Below are positions 48,494-62,902 of a stretch of 64,000 nucleotides of DNA, one piece after another. The notes under the pieces were generated by a model that was not told the origin of the DNA, ran no database searches, and saw only the letters and a program-made list of their open reading frames with translations. Within the stretch, counting starts at the first letter, position 1. The number at the start of each line of letters is the position of its first letter. The DNA comes from Castellaniella denitrificans (lineage in GTDB: Bacteria; Pseudomonadota; Gammaproteobacteria; Burkholderiales; Burkholderiaceae_B): positions 310,001 through 374,000 of the forward strand of contig NZ_JAPWHE010000001.1 in the NCBI RefSeq assembly GCF_027214045.1, given 5' to 3'. Both the position numbers and the translations under genes were made by a program.

Positions 48494-49561
48494 TCAGGTG
48501 GTTGGCATGCCGCCGATCGTCGGTATACGGGCACCGTTGTCGAACAGCAGATCGCGTTCGGGCCATAGCATGGCGGCCAGCCGGTAATGGCTTTCCGGCC
48601 CCCTGTCGGGAGATTTCCGGGGGCGCCAGCGGGCACCCACCGAGTAGTCGATGCAAAAAGCCTGCCGGTGGCGACCGTGCCAGGCCGTGGGCGGGACGCC
48701 CTCGAAGAGACGGCCGTAGCGCCAGTTCGTCCCCTGAGCCGGGGGGGTGAACAAGCGCCAGTAGTGGCCGATCAGCACCGGGGTGGGGTCCTCGTCGTCG
48801 TTCCACCAGGCCGTTCGGTCGGAATAACGCCAGCGGTTGCCGGAAAAGAAAGGTTGCGGGCTGCGGGCCTCGATACCGGAAGTCAGCCGCTTGATCGGGT
48901 TGAGACGATGTTCCAGCGACTCGAAATCCGCCACCGCATCCAGATAGGGAGGAGGGTCGTCAGGATTCTCCAGCTGCTTGCCCCAGCGTTCGAGTTCCCC
49001 GCGGTAACGGGCATGGAGGTCGTCAACGCGGGCGGCCTGCAGGACGTTCAGTTGCTGTTCGCGGATCAGTTCCAGGATGTGCCCGCAAGGGAAATCGGCG
49101 ATGGCCTCGATGGAAGCCGCATCCCAGGCGGCATGCACGATCCGCAGTCCCGGCATGCGGACCGCCAGGGGAAGGCTACACAGGAAATCCCGGATTTCTG
49201 GCCGTTCCCGTGCCGAGGCGCGGACGAATGGCGCATAGAAAGGGGTATCGGAAGCTTTCCTGCTGTCGAAGAACCAGCCTGAACCGTCTTTCGCATCGTT
49301 GGCGAGCAGATTGATTTCGTGATTGCCCAGAATGCAGAGCGCACGGCCTTTTTCCACGAGTTCCCGCACCCGGCGGATGACGCTCACGCTGTCCGGCCCG
49401 CGATCGCACAGGTCGCCGATGAACACCAGCAGACGGTCCCGCGTTTCGGGATGTGTTCGCAAGCGGTCGAGCAAGGCGTCCAGCGCCTGGATCTCGCCAT
49501 GAATGTCGCCAATGACGGCCAGGGGCTGGGCGTCCAGGGTATGGAGTAGGGTCGGGTTCAT
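48494..49561 (-). CDS. Calcineurin-like metallophosphoesterase
   Basis: A 355-residue two-metal hydrolase. Family motifs are clear: GDIHGEIQALDALL, FIGDLCDRGPDS and LGNHEINLL, with a C-terminal GHYW supplying another metal-binding histidine. It is longer than PrpA or ApaH phosphatases and has an extra Trp/Arg-rich C-terminal half (residues about 190-355). The substrate (phosphoprotein, Ap4A or other) cannot be told. The start at 49561 places GDIHG near the N-terminus as usual. Confidence 0.85.
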   Translation of the reverse strand: MNPTLLHTLDAQPLAVIGDIHGEIQALDALLDRLRTHPETRDRLLVFIGDLCDRGPDSVSVIRRVRELVEKGRALCILGNHEINLLANDAKDGSGWFFDSRKASDTPFYAPFVRASARERPEIRDFLCSLPLAVRMPGLRIVHAAWDAASIEAIADFPCGHILELIREQQLNVLQAARVDDLHARYRGELERWGKQLENPDDPPPYLDAVADFESLEHRLNPIKRLTSGIEARSPQPFFSGNRWRYSDRTAWWNDDEDPTPVLIGHYWRLFTPPAQGTNWRYGRLFEGVPPTAWHGRHRQAFCIDYSVGARWRPRKSPDRGPESHYRLAAMLWPERDLLFDNGARIPTIGGMPTT

Positions 49562-49719
49562 CGTCCTATTGTCCTTCGGGATGGGGATCAGGACAATGGA
49601 TGCGATCGATTGCGCCATTGCAAGGTTTCGTCCGGAAAACCGGTCCGCAGGAAGCCGGTGTGCGGTAGATTAGAGTCGAGTGGGCATGCGCCCGGATACC
49701 GGATCACAGGAGAGGTCAC

Positions 49720-50175
49720 ATGGCAAAGGATATTGTGCTGGCGACGGACGGTTCCTCGTACAGTTTTCAGGCGGCGCGTTTTATCGCGCAATCGGGGCTG
49801 CTGCCCGATGGCGGGGTTGTCAGGGTTCTGCATGTGATGGCCAACTTGCCCGCCCGGGTGAGCCGTTTCGTGGATGCCGAGGCGATCCAGGAATGGTATG
49901 GGGAGGAATCCGCCAAGGTGTTGAAACCGACGGCCGAGATCCTGAGCCAGGCCGGCGTGCCGCACGTGGTCGATTCCCGGATCGGTTTCGCGCCCCAGGA
50001 AATCACGCGCTACGCCGACGAGGTCGACGCCCACATGATCGTGATGGGCGCGCATGGCCGGGGCGTGCTGCTGGATGCGGTGATCGGATCAGTCGCCGGC
50101 CGGGTGCTGGCCTTGACGCATCGGCCGGTATTGCTCATCCAGCACCCGGGAGATGATCAGGATCAGACCCGGTAG
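49720..50175 (+). CDS. Universal stress protein (UspA family)
   Basis: A 151-residue single Usp domain. It starts DIVLATDGSSYSFQAARF and carries the ATP-binding type motif GAHGRGVLLDAVIGSVAGRV (G2XG9XGS/T). It is therefore probably an ATP-binding member. AGGAGAGG lies 7 bases before the ATG. It stands alone, diverging from the phosphoesterase. Confidence 0.92.
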   Translation: MAKDIVLATDGSSYSFQAARFIAQSGLLPDGGVVRVLHVMANLPARVSRFVDAEAIQEWYGEESAKVLKPTAEILSQAGVPHVVDSRIGFAPQEITRYADEVDAHMIVMGAHGRGVLLDAVIGSVAGRVLALTHRPVLLIQHPGDDQDQTR

Positions 50176-50233
50176 TTGTCCAGGCCAGTCGGTCGCGTCA
50201 TGTATCGGCTGGCTGTTCGTAGCCGGCGAATTA

Positions 50234-51241
50234 TCAGTGGCGGCGGTCTTCCCGACCCGGCCGGCCCGGTTCCTGGCGATCCCGGCCTTGGCGCCCCGGG
50301 ACTTCGGCGCGCGGTCTTTCCTCCGGTCCGCGCCGCCATTGGCCGGGGCCGGCGTCCGGGCGTCCCGGACCAGGACGTCCCGAGGCCTGGAACTGATCAT
50401 GCGGCCGTTCGCGGAATTCCCTCTGAGGCCGGTCGGGCTGTGCGGTCCGGCCGGCGCCCGCCCGCCACGATTCCGGCGCCTGACGAGGTGCGCGCATTTC
50501 CTGGCGGTCAGGCGGGCGTGATCCGTCGGTGCGGTGGATGTCGCGCGGGCCGGGACCGCCGGCATGCATGGGCCTGTTTCTGTCCGGTTCAGGCCGTCCC
50601 GGCGCATTGGCCGGGTGTGGCTGATGCGCGTAGGCGCGTTGCCCGGGCGTCGGTCGGGTCGCCATGCCGCCCTGGCCGCCGCTGTAGCTGACGCGTCGCC
50701 GGTCCGGAGGGGCGTTGTGGATCACCGTCTTGTCCACGTAGACGGTGCGGACGTGAGTGATGTTGACGTTGGTGACGGCCCGGTTGTAGTAGAAATCCCT
50801 GCCCCGCCAATGACCACCGACATAACCCACGCCAAAATAGCCGAACCCGTAGTCGATGCCGCCATAGAAGCCGACTTGGGGACCCCAGTAGCCGTTGTGC
50901 CAGCGGTAGTAGCCGTCGGACCAGCCCCACCAGCCGGGGGTCCATAGCAGCCCGATGGCGGGAGGGACGAGCCACGCGCCGTCGATCCAGTAGTAGCCGT
51001 CCGGTCCCCAGGCCCAGTAACCCGGAGTCCAGATGTAGCCGGGACCGGGGGCGACCGGCTGGATCATTTTCGGCAGGGGCGGCGGCGCCAGGGTGATCGC
51101 CACGCCGACGTTGACGGCTGCTGCTGCGGACGTCGGCAGCGTCAACAGCGGGGCGGCCGCCATGCTCGCGGCCAAAGCGAGCGACATGGCGCGCAGGCGG
51201 GCGGCCATGCCGGTTTTCGATGTGTTCTGGATGGCCTTCAT
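50234..51241 (-). CDS. Secreted YXWGXW-repeat protein
   Basis: The protein has 335 residues, with a signal peptide ending near TSAAAA. The N-terminal half has repeats around YIWTPGYWAWGPDGYYWIDG and LWTPGWWGWSDGYYRWHNGY, the WXXGXW/YXWGXW repeat, then Gly/Tyr-rich sequence. The C-terminal half is disordered, rich in Arg, Pro, Gly and Gln. The function is unknown; such proteins are thought to be envelope-associated. The start at 51241 precedes the signal peptide; MAARLRAM, 11 codons on, is an alternative. Confidence 0.8.
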   Translation of the reverse strand: MKAIQNTSKTGMAARLRAMSLALAASMAAAPLLTLPTSAAAAVNVGVAITLAPPPLPKMIQPVAPGPGYIWTPGYWAWGPDGYYWIDGAWLVPPAIGLLWTPGWWGWSDGYYRWHNGYWGPQVGFYGGIDYGFGYFGVGYVGGHWRGRDFYYNRAVTNVNITHVRTVYVDKTVIHNAPPDRRRVSYSGGQGGMATRPTPGQRAYAHQPHPANAPGRPEPDRNRPMHAGGPGPRDIHRTDGSRPPDRQEMRAPRQAPESWRAGAGRTAQPDRPQREFRERPHDQFQASGRPGPGRPDAGPGQWRRGPEERPRAEVPGRQGRDRQEPGRPGREDRRH

Positions 51242-51361
51242 GATCCGTATCCCGTTGATTTCCCGATGGTCCGGCACTCAAACCCAGTTTAGGGTCGGAG
51301 TGTCGGATAAATTCCAAGAATTCAAGGAGATAGGTTGCGATTTGTGAATGGGAAAATCCCG

Positions 51362-52765
51362 CTACGCATCCAGGCAGGACGTCCGGGCGGTTTTTCGCAA
51401 GCGGCCCAGGCTCAGCGCCACGGCCATCGCCGTCGCCGCCACCGCGACCCACAGGCTCAGTCGCACCGCCGGTTGTTCCATGGACACGCCGCCTTGGACA
51501 TGCATGGCCAGCAGCACCCCCACCAGCGCCGTCCCCAGGCACTGGCCGAATGTGCGCATGATGGCCAGCACGCCCGAGGCATAGCTGCTGTGCTCGCGCG
51601 AGACGTTCGACAGCATTTCCCGGTTGTTGGGACTCTGGAAGCAGCCGAAGCCGATCCCGCACAGCAGGCAACGCGCCGCGATGTCCCAGACCTGTGGCTG
51701 TTCGGGCAGCCAGACGAGCGACACCTGGCCGGCCAGCAGCACGCACAGGCCGATGGTGGAGATCACAGCGGGCGACATGCGGTCGGCCAGGCGTCCCGCA
51801 TGGGGCGCGACCAGTACGATGCCCACCGGCCACGGCGTGAACAGCAGCGCGGTTTCAAAGGCACTGTAGCCGTATACATTCTGGAACAGAAACGGCAGGG
51901 CGACGAAGGTGATGCCTTGCGCCATGAACGAGGTCATCGAGGTCAGCGCCGCCAGCGAGAACCGGGCTGACGCAAAGATCACGGGGGGCAGCAGCGGGTG
52001 CCTCGCATGGCGCATGCGCCACACAAACCCCGCGCCGGCGAGCAAGGCGACGAGGGCGTACCAGCCGCCTCCCGGCATCGTGACGTGGTTGGCTGTCATG
52101 ATCAATGCGCCCAGCAGCACGGCGGAGAGCCATGCTCCCGGGGTGTCGAAAGGCCCGTGCGCGGCCCTCGGTCCGGCGGGAATGGTCTTCATGCCGATCG
52201 CCAGAGCCATCGCGCCGGGGACGATGTTCAATGCGAACAGCCATTGCCAGCCCCAGGCATCGAGCAGTGTGCCGCCGACGATCGGCGCGATGGCGGTGCT
52301 GGCGGCGATCAGCAGCGCATTCAGGCCCAGTATCCGCCCAAGCAGGCGGCCAGGGAATGCCGATCGCAAGATGGCCGGGCCAATGCTGACCACTGCGGCT
52401 CCGCCGATGCCCTGCAGCACCCGCAAGACGATCAGCGCATAGGCGTCGGACGCCAGCGCGCAACCCGCCGACGCCAGGGTGAACACAGCCAGGCCCGGCA
52501 GGAACAAAGGGCGAAACCCGAAACGGCCAGCGAGCGCGGCAAAAATGGCCAGCGTCATGGCCACGGACAGCAGGTACGCATTGGCGAACCAGACGGCGAC
52601 CGACGGCGCGACCCGCAGCGCATCCGCCATTTTCGGCAAGGCGATGTTGACCACGGATCCGTCGAATACCACCATGACGGTGGAAGTCATCAGCGCCGCC
52701 ATGACGGCGGCGCGCTCGCGGCCCGGCAATCCTTCGTCGCCGGGCTTGTCGGTCAATAATTCCAT
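51362..52765 (-). CDS. MFS drug-resistance-type exporter (DHA2-like)
   Basis: A 467-residue protein with 12-14 hydrophobic segments. The first segment, MTSTVMVVFDGSVVNIALPKM, carries the DHA2-type D-x-x-VNIALP motif, and FGFRPLFLPGLAVF forms the loop 2-3 region. It is predicted to export small toxic compounds by proton antiport; the substrate is unknown. It is divergent from a LysR gene 157 bases away, the usual sign of a regulator-target pair. Confidence 0.88.
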   Translation of the reverse strand: MELLTDKPGDEGLPGRERAAVMAALMTSTVMVVFDGSVVNIALPKMADALRVAPSVAVWFANAYLLSVAMTLAIFAALAGRFGFRPLFLPGLAVFTLASAGCALASDAYALIVLRVLQGIGGAAVVSIGPAILRSAFPGRLLGRILGLNALLIAASTAIAPIVGGTLLDAWGWQWLFALNIVPGAMALAIGMKTIPAGPRAAHGPFDTPGAWLSAVLLGALIMTANHVTMPGGGWYALVALLAGAGFVWRMRHARHPLLPPVIFASARFSLAALTSMTSFMAQGITFVALPFLFQNVYGYSAFETALLFTPWPVGIVLVAPHAGRLADRMSPAVISTIGLCVLLAGQVSLVWLPEQPQVWDIAARCLLCGIGFGCFQSPNNREMLSNVSREHSSYASGVLAIMRTFGQCLGTALVGVLLAMHVQGGVSMEQPAVRLSLWVAVAATAMAVALSLGRLRKTARTSCLDA

Positions 52766-52922
52766 GGTGTTTCGCCTCGCTATCGTTCGATCCATGGAAA
52801 AAATGTAATCGCGATGCCGACCGGGCGGAAGACGCATCATTTACAGTTATACATTGCATGGTACGCCGCATGTCGCATCCGGCGCCGAACCCGCTTTCAT
52901 CCGGGCACCAGGCCCGCCTCCT

Positions 52923-53852
52923 ATGTCAGAACCCGATTTCAACCTGCTGGTGGCGCTCGATGCACTGTTGGCCGAGGGCAGCGTGGCCGGCGCGGCGCGA
53001 CGAACCGGCCTGAGCACTTCCGCCATGAGCCGGACTCTGGGCCGGCTGCGCGCCACGACCGGCGATCCATTGCTGGTCCGGGCGGGGCGCCAGATGGTGC
53101 CGACTCCTCATGCGCAGGCGATCCGTGAGCGGGCACGCGATGCGGTGCTCGAAATCCGGACACTGCTGTCGCCTGCGGTGTCCGAACTGGATCCATCCAC
53201 CCTGGACCGTATTTTTGTCATACGGGCGAACGAGGGGTTCGTCGAGGCCTTCGGCCCGGGGCTGATCGCGGCCGCGGCCAGCGAGGCACCGCGCGTCAGC
53301 CTGCATTTCGCTCCGAAGATGGAGAAGGATTCCCGCTATCTGCGAGAAGGGCGGGTCGATCTGGAGATCGGAGTCGTGGAAAACATGGGGCCGGAAATCC
53401 GTCTGCAAGCCCTGTTCCGCGATCATTTCATCGGTGTGGTCCGGGCCGGACATCCGCTGCTGTCCAGTCCGGCCGTCACCGCCGGGCAGTACGCCTCGTA
53501 TGGACATGTGGTCGCTTCGCGCCGGGGACGCGCCCATGGTCCGGTCGACGATGCGCTGGCGGAACTGGGCTTGGCCCGCAAGGTGGCCAGCGTGGTTCCC
53601 GGCTTTCCGGCGGCATTGGCCGTGGCCATGGCGTCGGACCTGATCGCGCTGCTGCCCGCTTCGTATCTGCCGGCCCCACCGGCGGGCGGGAAAGCCGGGC
53701 AGGCATTCGGGACGTTCGAGCTTCCCGTGCCGACCCAGGTCATCACGATTTCACAGATGTGGCATCCCCGCCTGGAGATGGATCCGGCGCACCGCTGGCT
53801 GAGGCAGCTGGTGCGCCGGACGTGCGGAGAAGGGCGGGCTGACGGAGATTGA
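52923..53852 (+). CDS. LysR-family regulator divergent from the MFS exporter
   Basis: The protein has 309 residues. The N-terminal winged helix DFNLLVALDALLAEGSVAGAA continues into STSAMSRTLGRLR, a NodD/SyrM-like form. The C-terminal part is a periplasmic-binding-protein-like effector domain. I chose the ATG at 52923 because the family begins just before DFNLL; an earlier frame would add 23 residues. It probably controls the divergent exporter from the shared 157-base gap. The effector is unknown. Confidence 0.87.
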   Translation: MSEPDFNLLVALDALLAEGSVAGAARRTGLSTSAMSRTLGRLRATTGDPLLVRAGRQMVPTPHAQAIRERARDAVLEIRTLLSPAVSELDPSTLDRIFVIRANEGFVEAFGPGLIAAAASEAPRVSLHFAPKMEKDSRYLREGRVDLEIGVVENMGPEIRLQALFRDHFIGVVRAGHPLLSSPAVTAGQYASYGHVVASRRGRAHGPVDDALAELGLARKVASVVPGFPAALAVAMASDLIALLPASYLPAPPAGGKAGQAFGTFELPVPTQVITISQMWHPRLEMDPAHRWLRQLVRRTCGEGRADGD

Positions 53853-54017
53853 TGCGGGGCGTGGTGACAGACAGCCCGCACAGTGTGGGTTTTTAGAAAA
53901 GCTGGCGAGGTTTTATGTCTTCGTCACGTCTGGGCATAGATCGGAATCGCAGTCGGGGGCCGCCATGAAGGGAGCGGCTGCTGGTTTCGAGTGATGTTGG
54001 GCGACTGTTGTTCAGCT

Positions 54018-54941
54018 TCAAATTCTGGGCCGGCTCAAAGGACGGACGGGCTCAGGTTTGCCGAGAAGCTCGACCAGTCGCGACTCGCTTGGTGAGAGGT
54101 CATACCCGCGTCGTTGCGAGATCATGAACGTAAGCGAACCGATGTGCCAGGCGCGTCGTTCAAGTTCGACGAGTCGTCCACTTGCCAGATCATCTCGAAC
54201 GAGGTGCCGTGGCAAGTGCCCCCAGCCGAGACCGGCGTTCAGAAGATCGCGCTTGGCGTCGAGATCGTTGACCAGCCACTGGCGCTTGCCAGCGACACCC
54301 TGTTGGGTCCTTTCCGCTCCCAGCTGGTTGTCCGTAACGACGATCTGGACATGTCTGCCAAACTCGTCCATCGGGATGGGTTTCGGTGTCGAGGCGAGAG
54401 GGTGTGCAGGTGCACATACCGTCACCATCTCCGTCTCGGACAGCCAGTGGCGTTCTATGGCATCCGGGTTCGCCTCAGGTACGTTCGCTATCGTGACGGC
54501 CAGGGCACAAACCCCTTCGAGCACTAGGCTCTCGCCGCCTTGCATGGTCGTGATTCGCAAGTTGATCACTGCGGTGGAGAATTCCGCTTGCAGCGTCCGC
54601 AGGCAGTCGATCAGGCGGGCGCGTGGGAAGTAAGCGTCGATCGCAACTGAAACCTGCGGTACCCCGGTTCTGGCGATTGAGCTGGCACGGTTCTTCATCT
54701 CTTCCGTGCGTGAGAGCACTGCCCGCGCATCCGGCAAAAGGCTTTGCCCCGCTGCGGTGAGCTGCGCCTTCCGTGTGTTTCGCTCGAACAACTCGACATC
54801 GAATGCGCTTTCCAGCGCCTTGATTGCATGGCTGATGGCGGACTGTGCGCGCCGGAGCTTGCGCGCCGCATCCGAAAAACTTCCCTGATCGCATACCGCG
54901 ACGAATGCACGCAGTTGGTTGATGGTGACGTTATCGAGCAT
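54018..54941 (-). CDS. LysR-family regulator of the SDR cluster
   Basis: The protein has 307 residues. The winged helix NQLRAFVAVCDQGSFSDAARK and SAISHAIKALE is standard LysR, followed by an effector-binding domain. It is divergent from the short-chain dehydrogenase cluster on the other strand. Codon choice here looks less uniformly GC-rich than in the core genes, suggesting later acquisition. The effector is unknown. Confidence 0.9.
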   Translation of the reverse strand: MLDNVTINQLRAFVAVCDQGSFSDAARKLRRAQSAISHAIKALESAFDVELFERNTRKAQLTAAGQSLLPDARAVLSRTEEMKNRASSIARTGVPQVSVAIDAYFPRARLIDCLRTLQAEFSTAVINLRITTMQGGESLVLEGVCALAVTIANVPEANPDAIERHWLSETEMVTVCAPAHPLASTPKPIPMDEFGRHVQIVVTDNQLGAERTQQGVAGKRQWLVNDLDAKRDLLNAGLGWGHLPRHLVRDDLASGRLVELERRAWHIGSLTFMISQRRGYDLSPSESRLVELLGKPEPVRPLSRPRI

Positions 54942-55055
54942 GATTAATCTAAAAAATAGATTGAAATAAGAAATTTTTCGTCAATTGAATTGATTAGTCA
55001 AGGGCTCTAGACTGGTTCCTAGTTTCAACAGAGGACGCCGATCTGGCGACACATC

Positions 55056-55240
55056 ATGGACAGACTGAGTGGAAAGACCGCCGTGAGGAGGGAATGAAGG
55101 TCTTCGCCCCGATGAATCCGCTCCAGCGCATGGCTGAACCAGTGGAGCCCGCGGCGGCCGCTGTCTTTCTCGCGTCGCAGGACAACAGCTTCATGACGGC
55201 CAGCGAGATCGCCGTTGATGGTGGTCTGGCGCAACTCTGA
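55056..55240 (+). pseudogene. Collapsed short-chain dehydrogenase remnant
   Basis: An SDR-like start MDRLSGKTAV (55056-55085) runs into a stop at 55095. It is followed at once, in another frame, by the C-terminal end of an SDR: PLQRMAEPVEPAAAAVFLAS and then FMTASEIAVDGGLAQL (55094-55240). The middle, about 190 codons with the cofactor and YxxxK sites, is missing. This is best read as an internal deletion that left both ends of one gene. A 48-residue peptide could still be made but cannot be an enzyme. Confidence 0.75.
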
Positions 55241-55303
55241 CACCCCACGCCCGGCTGCTCACTGCAGCGGTCCGGCCGGGCAAACTCCCCAAAGGAAAAT
55301 CAC

Positions 55304-56071
55304 ATGGAACACTCCCTCACAGGAAAAACGGCTCTCGTTACCGGAGCATCGCGAGGCATTGGCCGTGCCATTGCCGAACGTCTTGCAAAGGATGGCGCGA
55401 CGGTCGCGTTGACCTACAACGCCAGCAAGTCTGGCGCAGACGACGCGGTCGCGGCCATCGAGAAAGCAGGAGGCATTGCGTTCGCGCTCCAGGCAGACCT
55501 CGTTGACCCGGCGACCGTCCCGACCCTGTTCTCAAGGCTCGACGATGAGTTCACCAATCGGAACGGAAGCAAAACCCTCGACATTCTGGTCAACAACGCT
55601 GGCAATTCCGGCTGGGTTGGCTTTAAAGATGCGACGCCGGACAGTTGGGACACTCTGATGGCGGTCTACGCCCGGGCGCCCTTCTTCATCGTCCAGGCCG
55701 CGCTGGATCGTCTCGCCGATGGTGGACGCATCATCAACATCTCTTCCGCCGCCGCCACGAAACCCGTGACAGCCGCGCCTGTCTATTCGATGGCCAAGGC
55801 GGCCATCAACACCCTGACGCATGCGCTCGCGTCTGAGCTGGGGCCGCGCGGAATTACCGCGAACGCCGTTGCGCCGGGCTATACGCGAACGGACGCGAAT
55901 GCCGCCTTCCGAGAAAATCCAGAACTCGTGAAGGCGGTCGAGGCCGAAATCGCGCTGGGACGCTTTGGCGAGCCTTCGGAAATCGCCACTGTCGTGGCGT
56001 TCCTGGCTTCCGATGAAGGCCACTGGGTGACCGGCCAGACGATTGAGGCGAGCGGTGGCTACAAGCTCTGA
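55304..56071 (+). CDS. Short-chain dehydrogenase/reductase (SDR) 1
   Basis: A classical SDR with 255 residues. The cofactor motif is TGASRGIGRA, the structural motif NNAG, the catalytic Ser is in NISSAAA and YSMAK gives Tyr and Lys. It ends VTGQTIEASGGYKL, close to 3-oxoacyl-ACP reductase-like enzymes. The charged residues after the first strand favour NADP(H). AAGGAAAA upstream is the ribosome site. The substrate is unknown. Confidence 0.9.
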   Translation: MEHSLTGKTALVTGASRGIGRAIAERLAKDGATVALTYNASKSGADDAVAAIEKAGGIAFALQADLVDPATVPTLFSRLDDEFTNRNGSKTLDILVNNAGNSGWVGFKDATPDSWDTLMAVYARAPFFIVQAALDRLADGGRIINISSAAATKPVTAAPVYSMAKAAINTLTHALASELGPRGITANAVAPGYTRTDANAAFRENPELVKAVEAEIALGRFGEPSEIATVVAFLASDEGHWVTGQTIEASGGYKL

Positions 56072-56098
56072 TCTCGCCCAAGAACCCAAGGAGAATAT

Positions 56099-56698
56099 AT
56101 GAGTTACGCGATTATCGGCTTTGGCAAGATTGGCCATGCGCTTGCCAAAGCGTTTGCCCGCAATGGCATCGAGGTGTCCGTTGCCACCACGCGCGACCCG
56201 ACAAGCTTCGCATCCGATGCGGCCGCAGTTGGGCCCACGATCATTCCCAAAACCCTGGCGGAGGCCGTCAAGGCCGACGTCATCTTTCTGGCTGTCCGTT
56301 TCGAGTCGCACCCGGAGGTCGCGAAGATGCTGCCCAACTGGAAGGGGAAGACCATCATCGACGCGATGAACACGTTGGCCCCGCTTGAGGAACTGGACGG
56401 TCTCCCATCCTCTGCAGTCGTCGCGAAGGCGTTCACCGGAGCCGGTCTGGTGAAAGGCTTCAACCATTTGGCCGCCGCCGTCCTTGCCCAGGACCCGGCC
56501 GTGCACGGTGGCAGGCGAGTTGTATTCCTGGCAAGCGACGATGGCGGCACAGTAGCGCCGGTGGCCGCTCTTGCCGGGCAGCTTGGTTTCTCACCCGTCA
56601 ATCTTGGGGCGCTTGCCGAGGGTGGCGCGCTTGTGCATGCGCGGGACGGGGCCTGGGGGCCTCTGATCTTCCAGGATCTGTTCACGAAGGAGTCGTGA
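56099..56698 (+). CDS. NADP-binding oxidoreductase, F420-reductase-like
   Basis: The protein has 199 residues, starting MSYAIIGFGKIGHALAKAF, an N-terminal Rossmann motif. ADVIFLAVRFES and IIDAMNTLAP resemble the NADPH-dependent F420 reductase and 6-phosphogluconate dehydrogenase-like fold. Since this lineage is not known to make F420, the natural electron acceptor is probably a flavin or another carbonyl substrate; that is inference. It lies 27 bases after SDR 1, with AAGGAG as ribosome site. Confidence 0.82.
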   Translation: MSYAIIGFGKIGHALAKAFARNGIEVSVATTRDPTSFASDAAAVGPTIIPKTLAEAVKADVIFLAVRFESHPEVAKMLPNWKGKTIIDAMNTLAPLEELDGLPSSAVVAKAFTGAGLVKGFNHLAAAVLAQDPAVHGGRRVVFLASDDGGTVAPVAALAGQLGFSPVNLGALAEGGALVHARDGAWGPLIFQDLFTKES

Positions 56699-56857
56699 GC
56701 GATGTGAGGCCATTATGGCAAGACCGTGATTACCCGATCGAACCTGTATGGGCCCACTATCGACAAACGACTCCGCACCCCTGACGTGGCTTGCAGCATC
56801 CGAAGCCGAGGTGGCAAAGCCGGAGGGCTGACCATTCATCGAACGGAGAGAGATTTT

Positions 56858-57652
56858 ATGCATATCGAACTCAAGGGCCGCAAGGCGATCGTGACCGGTT
56901 CCACTGCAGGCATTGGCCGTGCAATCGCCGAAGAGATGGCGCGTGCGGGCGCGGCGGTTGTCGTCAACGGGCGCACACAGAAGCGGGTCGACACCGCATT
57001 GCGCGAGATACGCGCCCTGTTGCCGGATGCCGAATTGACTGGCGTGGCGGCGGATGTCGCCACTGCAGAAGGATGTGCCGTGTTGTTCGGCCAGACGCCG
57101 GATGCGGATATCCTCGTCAATAATGCCGGTACTGCACACCCGAACGATTTTTTCGGGCAGGACGACGGTGAATGGCTGGATTTGTTCCAGCTTAACGTCA
57201 TGAGCGGGGTGCGCACCGCGCGCCATTATCTGCCGAAGATGATGGCGCGCGGCTGGGGACGGGTGGTGTTCGTCAGCAGCGAATCCGGGCTGAACATCCC
57301 GAAGGAAATGATCGACTACGGCGTTACCAAGACCGCGATTCTCGCTGTCTCACGCGGACTGGCGGAACTCGTTGCCGGAACGGGTGTCACCGTCAATGCC
57401 GTATTGCCCGGACCGACGAGGTCCGAGATTCTATCCAATTGGATGGAATCGACTGCGCAAGAGCGGGGCATCACACGGGAGCAGGCCGAGCAACAGTTTC
57501 TGAGAACTGCACGTCCCACGACGCTGATCAACCGATTCGCTACAACTGAAGAGGTCGCGAACATGGTGGTATATGCCTGCTCAGAACAGGCTTCTGCGAC
57601 CACTGGAGCCGCACTGCGAGTCGATGGAGGCGTCGTTCGTTCGATTGCCTGA
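56858..57652 (+). CDS. Short-chain dehydrogenase/reductase (SDR) 2
   Basis: The protein has 264 residues. TGSTAGIGRAIAEEMARAG is the cofactor motif, NNAG the central motif, and YGVTK carries the catalytic Tyr and Lys. NGRTQKRV suggests NADP preference. It has an insertion in the substrate-cap region (TRSEILSNWMESTAQERG) seen in carveol/2,5-diketogluconate-type SDRs. GGAGAG precedes the ATG at 56858; an earlier frame would add 44 atypical residues. The 159-base gap from the previous gene may hold another promoter. Confidence 0.88.
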   Translation: MHIELKGRKAIVTGSTAGIGRAIAEEMARAGAAVVVNGRTQKRVDTALREIRALLPDAELTGVAADVATAEGCAVLFGQTPDADILVNNAGTAHPNDFFGQDDGEWLDLFQLNVMSGVRTARHYLPKMMARGWGRVVFVSSESGLNIPKEMIDYGVTKTAILAVSRGLAELVAGTGVTVNAVLPGPTRSEILSNWMESTAQERGITREQAEQQFLRTARPTTLINRFATTEEVANMVVYACSEQASATTGAALRVDGGVVRSIA

Positions 57653-57732
57653 ACTATGAAGAGTGGTAGCTTGACAGCTACCAAGGGGTGAATCGGCCCA
57701 TGCGCTTCAGCGTTCACGCACCGTTTCAACCG

Positions 57733-57763
57733 AAAAAAGGCCGCTAGTTAAGCAGCCTTTTTT
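57733..57763. terminator. Bidirectional terminator between SDR 2 and gyrB
   Basis: A stem of GGCCGC/GCAGCC flanked by six A on the left and six T on the right, with a 7-base loop. It therefore works for gyrB on the minus strand and for the SDR genes on the plus strand, which converge here. Confidence 0.88.
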
Positions 57764-57828
57764 CACAGCACGGCGGATGGCCAACTTTTCCGTAAAACCT
57801 GGCCATCTTTTCCGAAATCCAACACATC

Positions 57829-61444
<3,616 letters not shown>

Positions 61445-61448
61445 CTTC

Positions 61449-62879
<1,431 letters not shown>

Positions 62880-62902
62880 AGGGGTCATCTTGCCAAACCT
62901 CG

